This document shows positions 1 through 5,034 of a stretch of DNA of 8,607 nt, one piece after another (positions within the stretch are counted from its first letter, which is position 1; each line of letters begins with the position of its first letter). The stretch is from Bacillota bacterium (lineage in GTDB: Bacteria > Bacillota > Clostridia > Christensenellales > CAG-138). Below the pieces are notes generated by a model, which saw only the letters and a list, made by a program, of their open reading frames with translations, ran no database searches and had not been told where the DNA came from. The stretch is taken from assembly GCA_023435855.1 (NCBI GenBank), contig JAEZLG010000095.1, forward strand, positions 1 through 8,607, read 5' to 3'. The position numbers were made by a program, and so were the translations under genes.

Positions 1-1
1 C

Positions 2-277
2 TGGAACCGCTATGCTAGGTTCGAGCCGCTCTTTGAGCAAGAGCAGACCCCTGCAAGCGAATTTCCCGCGGACTACAAATACGACGGCACGGCCTATGTG
101 AATATTCGCAAAACGCCCGACAGCGAGAACAGCTATAACATCGTCGGCAAGGTGTTAAAAGACGAAATCGTGCTCGTTCTAGGTATCGAAAACGGTTGGG
201 CGGATGTAGTGAAAAAAACGGAAAAGGGGTATATACGCGGCTATTGCTATGCCGCGTGGTTCAAAGAAACAACGTAA
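2..277 (+). CDS. C-terminal part of a phage lysin or structural protein with SH3-like domain (5' truncated)
   Basis: The frame is open from the window edge and ends with TAA at 275-277, giving 91 residues of a longer protein. About 20 linker residues (FEPLFEQEQTPASEFPA) are followed by a ~65-residue segment with the usual bacterial SH3 pattern: YVNIRKTPD near its start, then GKV, an ENGWADV strand, and a final GYIRGYCYAAWF strand. Domains of this kind (SH3_3 type) bind the cell wall and commonly sit at the C-terminus of phage endolysins or virion hydrolases. A holin gene starts 22 nt downstream on the same strand, so a lysis cassette is the natural reading and endolysin the best guess. The catalytic domain lies outside the window, so amidase, muramidase or peptidase cannot be told apart. 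Confidence 0.75.
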   Translation, partial: WNRYARFEPLFEQEQTPASEFPADYKYDGTAYVNIRKTPDSENSYNIVGKVLKDEIVLVLGIENGWADVVKKTEKGYIRGYCYAAWFKETT

Positions 278-299
278 ACATAGAAAGGAACGAAAACAA

Positions 300-719
300 A
301 TGAATATTGAAATTGCCGTAAAAACCGTGCTGGCCGCCATCGGCGGTGTGCTCGTTTATCTGTTCGGTCCCTGCGATGCCCTCATCGTCGCGCTTGTCGC
401 AGTCGTAGTGCTTGACTATATCACAGGTGTTATGAGCGCTGCTTTTACGCATAAGCTGTCGAGTGCCGAGGGCTTTAGGGGGATTCTAAAAAAGGTAGCA
501 ATCTTCGTGCTTGTGGCACTTGCGTCATTACTCGATAAGCTTGTGCCTGCAACCAACGAAGCGGTGCGCGCATCTGTATGCGTGTTTTACATCGCTAACG
601 AAGGTATATCCATCCTCGAAAACGTGGAAAAAATGGGAGTTCCTCTACCGAAAATACTCAGAGACGTACTTGCAAGACTCAATGAGGAGCCACAGAAAAA
701 GGATGATAGTAAAGGGTGA
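300..719 (+). CDS. Phage holin (Bacteriophage_holin_4 / toxin secretion-lysis holin family)
   Basis: This is a 139-residue small membrane protein. It has a short N-terminus, two closely spaced hydrophobic segments (about residues 5-21 and 25-42), the family-typical DYITGVMSAAF stretch, a third hydrophobic helix (KKVAIFVLVALASLLDKL), and a C-terminal helix with the characteristic FYIANEGISILENV motif. The tail is charged (EEPQKKDDSKG). The frame is open upstream to an ATG at 249, but ATG 300 is preferred because AGAAAGGA at 281-288 is a fitting ribosome site and the earlier codons give an implausible Lys/Arg-rich run overlapping the preceding gene. Holins of this family form membrane lesions that release or activate the endolysin at the end of the phage cycle. 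Paired with the SH3 protein upstream it forms a lysis cassette, probably of a prophage or prophage remnant. Confidence 0.85.
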   Translation: MNIEIAVKTVLAAIGGVLVYLFGPCDALIVALVAVVVLDYITGVMSAAFTHKLSSAEGFRGILKKVAIFVLVALASLLDKLVPATNEAVRASVCVFYIANEGISILENVEKMGVPLPKILRDVLARLNEEPQKKDDSKG

Positions 720-743
720 GGCACGTAGTTCGCAAATAGTGAA

Positions 744-784
744 GTCTCCTGTCGTTTTATATTCAACGGCAGGAGGCATTTTTT
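744..784 (+). terminator. Rho-independent terminator after the holin
   Basis: A 13-bp stem (744-756 with 765-777, core TCCTGTCGTT/AACGGCAGGA with two G-T wobbles) closes an 8-nt loop and is followed by a T6 tract at 779-784. It lies 25 nt after the holin stop and ends the lysis transcript. Confidence 0.85.
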
Positions 785-1147
785 GTATCTGTTTTTGCTA
801 ATTTCTGAGTACCGATTTATGTCTCTAATTTTGCTTTTCTGCAGAATGCTAAGGAATAGAGAAGCAGGACAAAGTTCGAGAGGTCAGTGACCTCAAACGT
901 GGCCTAATCATTTTGCACAACCACATCCGGTCGACCCATTTCGCGTGAATGGTATCCGCAGCATCGTTTACGCCCCTTTCCCAGATAAATCGCTCCTGCG
1001 GTCAGTACCGCGCCTTGCGGGATAAATTCCGTAAAGCTGAAGCCTGTACCTGTGGTGTTTAAATCATGTACAGTAGTTAAAGGACGGTTTGCGGGCTGGA
1101 ACCGCTGCCGGGTGTACTTTGACATTTATGGTAATCGACTGTTCTAG
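785..1147. other. Intergenic stretch with no convincing gene
   Basis: No frame here has both a ribosome site and a recognisable product. One 73-codon frame on the - strand (904-1125; it begins MSKYTRQRFQPANRP and contains GTGFSFTEFIPQGAVLTAG) is open and shows fairly ordinary codon use, but I see no Shine-Dalgarno sequence before its ATG and do not recognise it; it could be a fragment of a phage protein. A perfect 7-bp dyad, GAGGTCA-G-TGACCTC, lies at 880-894. The stretch sits between phage lysis genes and a transposase remnant, which fits decayed mobile DNA. Confidence 0.5.
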
Positions 1148-1501
1148 TGCTTATTTAGATACGGTAATCGCTCCAAGCGGCCCCACTCTCATCCCGCGCA
1201 ACATACAGAGGTAGAGTTGAAGCTCATCCGCGATATGTGGCGCAGAAACCCACAGATGGGACTAATCGACCCGTGGCGCCGACAGCGAGCAAGAGCCTAC
1301 ACCCGCTGTGTGGGTAGCCTCTACCGTATGCTTAAACGCGCGGGGGGGCCACATAAACATCCAATTAGAAAGGCCTATGGTCCCAAGCCCTACGAACAGA
1401 TGACTCATCTCGGCGAGCGCATCCAGATCGATGTAGGCGTATTTTGTTACTACACTGCACATACACCACCTCCTCTAGAGATGTTCCCCTTAGCGGAATA
1501 A
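1148..1501 (+). pseudogene. Transposase/integrase fragment (IS481/IS3-like DDE type)
   Basis: The frame from 1148 reads YGNRSKRPHSHPAQHTEVEL, then KLIRDMWRRNP, YTRCVGSLYRMLKRAG and PKPYEQMTHLGERIQIDV. This is the linker and second helix-turn-helix region of a DDE integrase-like transposase, as I recall it from Clostridia. Similarity stops right after RIQIDV (about 1432), where the catalytic core with its Asp residues should begin. The remaining codons to TAA 1501 are unrelated. A TAG at 1145-1147 precedes the fragment, and the N-terminal recognition domain is missing. It is therefore a remnant truncated at both ends, with no catalytic residues. The best start codon in the frame is a TTG at 1217, but the homology begins upstream of it, which argues against a functional small gene. 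Confidence 0.7.
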
Positions 1502-1549
1502 TTCGCCCGTATGGGGGGCATGGACGATATTCGGATGCATTAAACGCAA

Positions 1550-1579
1550 AAAAGAGCCGCTCTTACGAGCGGCTCTTTT
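1550..1579 (-). terminator. Terminator of the surface-protein gene (possibly bidirectional)
   Basis: A perfect 13-bp stem (1550-1562 with 1567-1579; GAGCCGCTC/GAGCGGCTC core) closes a TTAC tetraloop. On the - strand it runs into TTTTTTGCG, and on the + strand into TTTTG. It lies 45 nt past the stop of the - strand surface-protein gene, so its main role is to end that transcript. Confidence 0.9.
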
Positions 1580-1624
1580 GTGCTTATAGGGTCCCTTGCG
1601 GGAACTGTGATTTACGGTTTTAGC

Positions 1625-2626
1625 TTACGCACGAACCTTCTTCACGATAACAGCGGCGGTGGCCAGGAGAGCCAGACCGACCATCACGAAGCCGATGACG
1701 GACATGTTGTCGCCGGTGTTCGGGACGTTGGTGCCATCGGTGACGGTGAGGGAGGAGCTGTAGGGCAGGAAGGTGCCAACAGCAGCGGTTTCGCCACCGG
1801 CAGCATAGTTTGCGAGAATGTTGGCGTCGGTGAAGTAAACACCAGCGGTGGTTACGTTGAAGCCGAGCAGCGCAGCAAATGCCTTATAGACGGTGTTGAC
1901 GGCGTCGAATTCAGCACCCGAGGTGAGGACATCACCGGGGTTGGTGCCAACGGTCTGGACGAACATCGTGGGGGACACAACGGTGTATTCATCGGAGCCA
2001 ACAGCAATGCTCCAACCGGTCACGACATCACTGGTGTTCTTTGTGAGGGTCAAAGTGTTGGTGCCGTCGGTGACTTCAGCGGTACCGGCAGCATTCGTGA
2101 AGCTGTAGCCAGCATAGTCGACATCAGCCACAGCACCGGTGAATTCATAACCGGCAGCAACTTCGACGAGAGCCTTGGCGGTAGTCGCAACTTTAGCGGT
2201 GAACGTGCCGGTCAGCGTCTGTGCCGAGGTGGTCAGCGCAGGTACAGCAACCGTGATATCATTGCCGGTTAAGGTAAAACCAGTGTTGGTTCCAGCTGCA
2301 GCAACGTCCGTGAGGTTCGTAAGCTCGACAGTGGCAAACGCATCGAGAGCGGTCGTATCATAGTAGTAAGCAGCAGCAGCAGCGGCTGTGGGCACCTTGA
2401 TGGTGATCTTGAAAGCGACGGGAGTAGCTTCCACGACAGCGGCATTGCCAAGAGGAGAGTAAACGTTGTTGCCGAGCGAATCGAGGGTCACCTTGTAGGT
2501 TTCGACCGATACGGTGAACGGGGAACCGGTGACGGCGGGTGCAGCACCCCAAGTAGCTGCCATCGCGGGAGCCGCGATTGCAAACACGAGAGCCAGAGTA
2601 AGAACGAGAGCGAACAGTTTCTTCAT
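1625..2626 (-). CDS. Secreted surface protein with VPNTG-type sortase anchor
   Basis: This is a 333-residue protein. The start is the ATG at 2626, chosen because it opens a perfect signal peptide: MKKLF, a hydrophobic core (ALVLTLALVFAIAAP), then the likely signal-peptidase site AMA|A around residue 23. AAAGGAG lies 11 nt upstream. The mature part is rich in Ala, Thr, Val and Gly, has no Cys, and looks like beta-sandwich surface material; it includes a run of seven Ala (PTAAAAAAYYYD). Near residues 301-305 is VPNTGD, followed by a hydrophobic helix (VIGFVMVGLALLATAAVIV) and a basic tail (KKVRA), which is the layout of LPXTG-type cell-wall sorting signals. It is probably exported by Sec and attached to peptidoglycan or a pilus by a sortase; no sortase gene is in the window. 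It is monocistronic, with its own promoter and terminator. The binding target or structural role is unknown. Confidence 0.85.
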   Translation of the reverse strand: MKKLFALVLTLALVFAIAAPAMAATWGAAPAVTGSPFTVSVETYKVTLDSLGNNVYSPLGNAAVVEATPVAFKITIKVPTAAAAAAYYYDTTALDAFATVELTNLTDVAAAGTNTGFTLTGNDITVAVPALTTSAQTLTGTFTAKVATTAKALVEVAAGYEFTGAVADVDYAGYSFTNAAGTAEVTDGTNTLTLTKNTSDVVTGWSIAVGSDEYTVVSPTMFVQTVGTNPGDVLTSGAEFDAVNTVYKAFAALLGFNVTTAGVYFTDANILANYAAGGETAAVGTFLPYSSSLTVTDGTNVPNTGDNMSVIGFVMVGLALLATAAVIVKKVRA

Positions 2627-2757
2627 GTTAGAAAAAACTCCTTTCCAAATTTTGTAAATCCATTTGCCGGAACCTTCCGGCGGTGGTATTCCCCTCGGAG
2701 GGGCGCCCTGAAAGGGCGGGGTGGTTTCGGTTTTCCGCAGGAAAACCCCTTTTGCAC
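2627..2757 (-). promoter_or_regulatory. Hairpin-rich 5' leader of the surface-protein mRNA
   Basis: Transcription from the promoter at 2764-2792 would give a leader of about 130 nt. It can fold into four consecutive short stems: GGTTTTCC/GGAAAACC (2729-2747), CGCCCT/AGGGCG (2704-2718), CCCCT/AGGGG (2691-2703) and GCCGGAA/TTCCGGC (2666-2681). The ribosome site AAAGGAG is the last element. None is followed by a U-tract in the coding direction, so they look like mRNA-stability or translation elements rather than attenuators. Part of this block belongs to the palindromic repeat described separately. Confidence 0.5.
2688..2724. repeat. Palindromic intergenic repeat unit, copy 1
   Basis: ATTCCCCTC-GGAGGGG is followed directly by CGCCCT-GAA-AGGGCG and GGGTGG. 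The first palindrome matches the copy at 6423-6444 (ATTCCCCTCC-TT-GGAGGGGAAT). From general knowledge, elements with a CCCCTCC/GGAGGGG stem next to a second GC-rich stem and a GGGGTGG end are common between genes in gut Clostridia. Here it lies inside the leader of the surface-protein mRNA. Confidence 0.5.
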
Positions 2758-2763
2758 GGCAAT

Positions 2764-2792
2764 AGTGTAACATAGGGTATATACACTGTCAA
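2764..2792 (-). promoter_or_regulatory. Sigma-A promoter of the surface-protein gene
   Basis: On the - strand a perfect TTGACA (2787-2792) is followed after exactly 17 nt by TACACT (2764-2769). The predicted start point is near 2757. Confidence 0.8.
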
Positions 2793-2797
2793 GCGCT

Positions 2798-2817
2798 TTG
2801 TTACAAAGTTGTAACAA
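2798..2817. promoter_or_regulatory. Perfect 20-nt dyad, likely regulator binding site
   Basis: TTGTTACAA-AG-TTGTAACAA is a perfect 9-bp inverted repeat with a 2-nt centre. It ends 5 bp upstream of the -35 box of the surface-protein promoter. That position favours an activator site, or a repressor that blocks polymerase from upstream. A degenerate copy, TTGTTACAGAATTGTTGAAA (15 of 20 positions equal), lies at 3088-3107. Confidence 0.55.
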
Positions 2818-3122
2818 CATTTTCGGGGAGCGGTGCAACACGTTTTAAGCCTTTTCCGTGCGATGCACCTTTCAGCGCTTTGCCGAAGCATTTTAGGACT
2901 TTCCCAATTGGTATGCCTTACTATAACACTCCGAAAAGCACACGTCAAGTAAAATATTAAAAATTCGTAATAATATTTTTATTATTTGCCCGCCTTTTGT
3001 GCGCAATGCTCCCATAGAAGCACTTCAACCATATAACGCACTGGAGTATGTTTAAGTTCCCTGTTTTTTCCGAAAACATGCGGGTAATTGTTACAGAATT
3101 GTTGAAAACTAAAACGATAAGC
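2818..3122. other. Intergenic region upstream of the surface-protein gene
   Basis: I see no protein gene. Contents: a possible - strand hairpin (GGTGCA 2832-2837 with TGCACC 2864-2869), a second AGCGCTTTG at 2874-2882 repeating the one at 2792-2800, the promoter at 2920-2948, an AT-rich inverted repeat AAAATATTA/TAATATTTT around 2951-2979, and the degenerate TTGTTACA dyad at 3088-3107. It ends at the left end of the IS30-family element. Confidence 0.5.
2920..2948 (-). promoter_or_regulatory. Second, upstream sigma-A promoter
   Basis: On the - strand TTGACG (2943-2948) and TATAGT (2920-2925) are separated by exactly 17 nt. It points toward the surface-protein gene, with a predicted start near 2913, and would add about 155 nt to the leader. 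It could be a tandem promoter or drive a short untranslated RNA across the dyad at 2798-2817; I find no convincing reading frame directly after it. Confidence 0.6.
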
Positions 3123-3172
3123 GCCAAGGGGCCAGGAGGGATTCCGGGCAGATTTTAATTTCAAGTGCAACA
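3123..3172 (+). repeat. Left terminal inverted repeat of the IS30-family element
   Basis: It pairs with 4162-4212. The inner 13 nt are identical, the outer 11 nt differ at one position, and the middle matches at about two thirds of positions with one single-base gap. Confidence 0.65.
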
Positions 3173-3240
3173 AAAGAGGACTGCAGGGCAGCCAACGTGT
3201 AAAATGAAGTTACCACACAACACATACACGGAGGGAAGCC

Positions 3241-4178
3241 ATGCAATCCTACACCCATCTTATACTAGTGAAGCGAGAAGAGCTACGGATATTGCGGGAG
3301 AAGGGAAAGAACCTGTGGGAAATAGCACGGGAGCTTGGACGCAACGTATCCACTATCAGCCGGGAACTCAAGCGCAACGGCAGAAAGGACGGCGGATACA
3401 CAGCATGGTGGGGATGCTCGTTATACCTATACAGGCGCAAACACTGCCGGAAGAAACGCCGCATAGATGAAGATCGTGCGTTAAAAGCGTTTATCTATGA
3501 TGGATTAAAGCGATACTGGTCGCCGGAATTAATCACTGTGATGTGGAAGCGCAAGCATCCGGATGCCAAGCTAAGCCATAGTACGATCTACGCAGCGCTT
3601 AAGAAAAAACAGTTGAAGGGGTTGAGCGAACGCGATCACCTGCTGCGCCGAGGAATCCGAAAGTATTGCCGCAACGCGATTAATGTAGTAAAGCCGGAAC
3701 ATAGTATACACGACTGGCCACAAGTAATCCGGGAAAGAGGCCGTATTGGAGACTGGGAAGGAGATACGATACGAGGCGGCATCGGAAAAGGATATATATA
3801 CACCTGCATTGACCGCAAGAGTCGCTATTTAACCCTGTCGCTAATGCCCGGAAAAAGGACAGCCGTAGAAACAAGAGAAGCAATTGTAAATGCCATGAAG
3901 GGGTTGCCGGTACAATCATTGACGCTAGACAATGGAACCGAGTTTGCAGAATAAGTCAGGATCTAAACGCAACCGTATACTTTGCTGATCCACACTCCCC
4001 ATAGCAAAGAGGCAGTAACGAGCACATCAACGGAATACTACGCTTTTTCTTTCCAAAAGGATCGGATTTTAGAAAGTTGACACAGCAGCAAGTTAATGAA
4101 GTTGCACACCTACTCAACAGCAAACCACCGAAATGCCTTTGCTGGCTTTCCCCTCTTCAGGTGTTGCACTTGAATTGA
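3241..4178 (+). pseudogene. IS30-family transposase, broken by frameshift and nonsense codon
   Basis: The ATG at 3241 has a good ribosome site (GGAGGG at 3230-3235). The first 237 residues carry an N-terminal helix-turn-helix (IARELGRNVSTISRELKRNG, about residues 28-47), the WSPELI motif (93-98), the first catalytic Asp in GDWEGDT (D175) and the second in TLDNGTEFA (D230). The frame then ends at TAA 3952. From 3951 the -1 frame continues the same protein (ISQDLNATVYFADPHSP), meets TAG 4002-4004 where the family has Trp (the PW of SPWQRG), and goes on with NEHINGILRFFFPKGSDF, which contains the catalytic Glu, to TGA 4176-4178 inside the right inverted repeat. Two independent lesions separate the second Asp from the Glu, so no active DDE enzyme can be made. 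A few codons (expected F-R-Q) are lost at the frameshift. Confidence 0.9.
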
Positions 4179-4212
4179 CAATATGCCCCGATACCCCCAT
4201 AGGCCTCTTGGC
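4162..4212 (-). repeat. Right terminal inverted repeat of the IS30-family element
   Basis: Partner of 3123-3172. Its inner part encodes the last residues of the transposase (QVLHLN) and holds the stop codon. Confidence 0.65.
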
Positions 4213-4290
4213 CAACCCCAATCCCCCTTAAAACGGCCGCTACTTGGTGCTTAAATAAACGACTATTGCAAACTGCATCTTTGCTTAGCT

Positions 4291-4338
4291 CTAAATGACA
4301 GTGGGAAGCAGATCGCCTTCCATATCCTTTTTGAGCAT
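4291..4338 (-). CDS. 15-codon frame with strong ribosome site (leader peptide or beheaded gene start)
   Basis: On the - strand a perfect AGGAGG (4343-4348) sits 4 nt before ATG 4338, which starts MLKKDMEGDLLPTVI and ends at TAG 4291-4293. This initiation site is better than those of most real genes here, yet the product is only 15 residues and no gene follows before the IS30 element begins at about 4212. Either it is a true short peptide, or it is the start of a gene whose body was lost when mobile DNA arrived. The long hairpin at 4366-4406 lies in its would-be leader. I do not recognise the sequence. Confidence 0.3.
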   Translation of the reverse strand: MLKKDMEGDLLPTVI

Positions 4339-4365
4339 AATTCCTCCTTTACTTTTTGCGCGGCA

Positions 4366-4406
4366 AAGGGCGTGTTTGAAAAATGTCATTTTCCAAACAC
4401 GCCCTT
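4366..4406. repeat. 41-nt near-perfect hairpin
   Basis: Arms 4366-4385 and 4387-4406 pair over 20 positions (AAGGGCGTGTTTG against CAAACACGCCCTT, then AAAATG-like inner pairs). The only imperfection is A4379/C4393, which becomes a G-T wobble on the - strand. No T-tract follows on either side, so it is not an ordinary terminator. It may control the short frame to its left or be a small inverted-repeat insertion. Confidence 0.6.
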
Positions 4407-4454
4407 GGAAATAAATCCCGAAGCGCCGCATATTCCTTTTTGGCCGGTATGGCT

Positions 4455-4460
4455 TATAAT
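4455..4460 (+). promoter_or_regulatory. Possible -10 box for a small RNA
   Basis: A perfect TATAAT in an AT-rich patch. The -35 region (TTCCTT at 4433-4438, 16 nt away) is poor. It is listed because it lies at the right distance before the string of hairpins that ends in the terminator at 4572-4596. Confidence 0.3.
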
Positions 4461-4466
4461 ATAATA

Positions 4467-4596
4467 AAGAAGCGGCTGCCCGCGTGCCATGTAAAAGCTG
4501 TACGCGGGGCATTAAGCATTTTCAATGCATAATGCTAGGCTGTTTCGCCTCTGGCGAAACCCCAGGGTTCTAAAAAGGCGCACTGGCACCTTTTTT
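4467..4596 (+). ncRNA. Candidate structured small RNA, about 130 nt
   Basis: After the -10 box, four stems follow one another with short linkers: CCCGCGT/ACGCGGG (4479-4508), GCATTA-A-GCATT with AATGC-A-TAATGC (4509-4535, one A-A mismatch, TTC loop), GTTTCGCC/GGCGAAAC (4542-4560, TCT loop), and a terminator stem with T6 (4572-4596). No open frame covers it convincingly. The near-perfect pairing of unrelated stems end to end suggests selection for structure. The direction is uncertain because hairpins read similarly on both strands and the terminator also shows T5 on the - strand. It is not recognised as 6S, SRP or tmRNA: the hallmark motifs of the last two are absent. Confidence 0.35.
4572..4596 (+). 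terminator. Rho-independent terminator, likely bidirectional
   Basis: AAAAAGG (4572-4578) pairs with CCTTTTT (4589-4595), with one C/A mismatch and an inner GC/GC pair around an ACTG loop. T6 covers 4591-4596. Confidence 0.6.
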
Positions 4597-4618
4597 GCCC
4601 CTTTGGAGCACCGAACCC

Positions 4619-4675
4619 GCTGCCGCTCTAAGTGCATTTGAATGCTTATGCATCGTCCGCACTTAGCGCGACAGC
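4619..4675. repeat. Long two-armed hairpin with 17-nt arms
   Basis: Arms 4619-4635 and 4659-4675 share a perfect CTAAGTGC/GCACTTAG core and extend through CGC and GCTG. Read on the - strand, 16 of 17 positions can pair counting one G-U, with one G-A mismatch; on the + strand 15 pair. The better fit on the - strand suggests a leftward transcript. The 23-nt loop holds GCATT-TG-AATGC, echoing the GCATT-TTC-AATGC stem at 4516-4528. Confidence 0.45.
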
Positions 4676-4856
4676 CCCTACACATAGGTATCGTACATCT
4701 AGTAAAATGGCATCGGCGGTTTGCCCGTCTCCTCTACAATGAAAAGTATAACCGACGGTTTGTTCACTTTCAACGGCACAATCGGTGCAGAAAAAAGGCA
4801 ATACACGTGCAGCGGCAAATTTCGGGTTTTTTCCCTTCAAAAAGCGCAGAACCCTG
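4676..4856. other. No recognisable gene
   Basis: Open frames exist on both strands (+ strand from an ATG at 4642, - strand from a TTG at 4840). Neither has a ribosome site or recognisable motifs, and they mirror one another. I see only a short GGG-T6-CCC fold-back near 4824-4835. Confidence 0.4.
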
Positions 4857-4886
4857 TTTACTTTCGAAATAAGTTTGCCTTATAAT
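4857..4886 (+). promoter_or_regulatory. Promoter of the decarboxylase beta/gamma operon
   Basis: A perfect TATAAT (4881-4886) follows TTTACT (4857-4862) after 18 nt. The predicted start is near 4893, giving a leader of about 140 nt. Confidence 0.65.
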
Positions 4887-4892
4887 ATATTT

Positions 4893-5034
4893 GTGGGAGG
4901 AAGCGATTTTGCAGACAGTATTTATGTAACAACGGCTCCCACCGATTGTCGCTTTCGGGCCCGCAAACAAAGTACAAGCTATGTTTGTTAAAGGTGCCTT
5001 CTCCATATAATTATCTACAAGGGGTGAGTTTATT
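4893..5034 (+). promoter_or_regulatory. Structured 5' leader of the beta/gamma operon, pseudoknot-capable
   Basis: GTGGGAG (4893-4899) can pair with CTCCCAC (4936-4942), and AAGCGA (4901-4906) with TCGCTT (4949-4954). The two helices interlock in the order A, B, A', B', the layout of an H-type pseudoknot. The first helix begins at the predicted transcript start. A further stem, CAAACA/TGTTTG (4964-4987), follows, then the ribosome site AAGGGGTGA at 5019-5027. No terminator stem with a U-tract precedes the gene, so control, if any, would act on translation or stability. I do not recognise a known riboswitch class. Confidence 0.4.

Larger units (their letters stand above)
3123..4212 (+). mobile_element. 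IS30-family insertion sequence, inactive
   Basis: One transposase gene (broken) is bounded by inverted repeats. The innermost, perfect part of the repeats is TTCAAGTGCAACA (3160-3172) against TGTTGCACTTGAA (4162-4174). Similarity continues outward at about 77-80% to GCCAAGGGGCC (3123-3133) and GGCCTCTTGGC (4202-4212). With these outer limits the element is about 1.09 kb, within the normal range for IS30-family elements. No convincing short target duplication could be read, so the outer ends are approximate; if only the perfect repeats are terminal, the element spans 3160-4174. Confidence 0.7.

Noticed and set aside
249..299. Upstream ATG 249 as the holin start
   Set aside because: It overlaps the preceding gene, lacks a ribosome site and adds a Lys/Arg-rich tail. 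ATG 300 has a good site and matches the family's length.
904..1125. 73-codon - strand frame as a real gene
   Set aside because: There is no Shine-Dalgarno sequence and no recognised motif, and it sits in mobile debris. It is mentioned in the intergenic entry instead.
1580..2272. 230-codon + strand frame opposite the surface-protein gene
   Set aside because: It lies wholly antisense to a gene with a clear signal peptide and sorting signal. Its Gly/Val/Asp-rich text is the mirror of Ala/Thr codons, and it starts inside a terminator without a ribosome site.
4500..4600. T-box, SRP RNA or tmRNA
   Set aside because: I looked for the T-box GGTGG-ACC element, the SRP apical motif and a tmRNA tRNA-like end on both strands and found none.
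4646..4840. 64-codon - strand frame with several Cys
   Set aside because: It needs a TTG start with no ribosome site and is mirrored by an equally open + strand frame. No family is recognisable.
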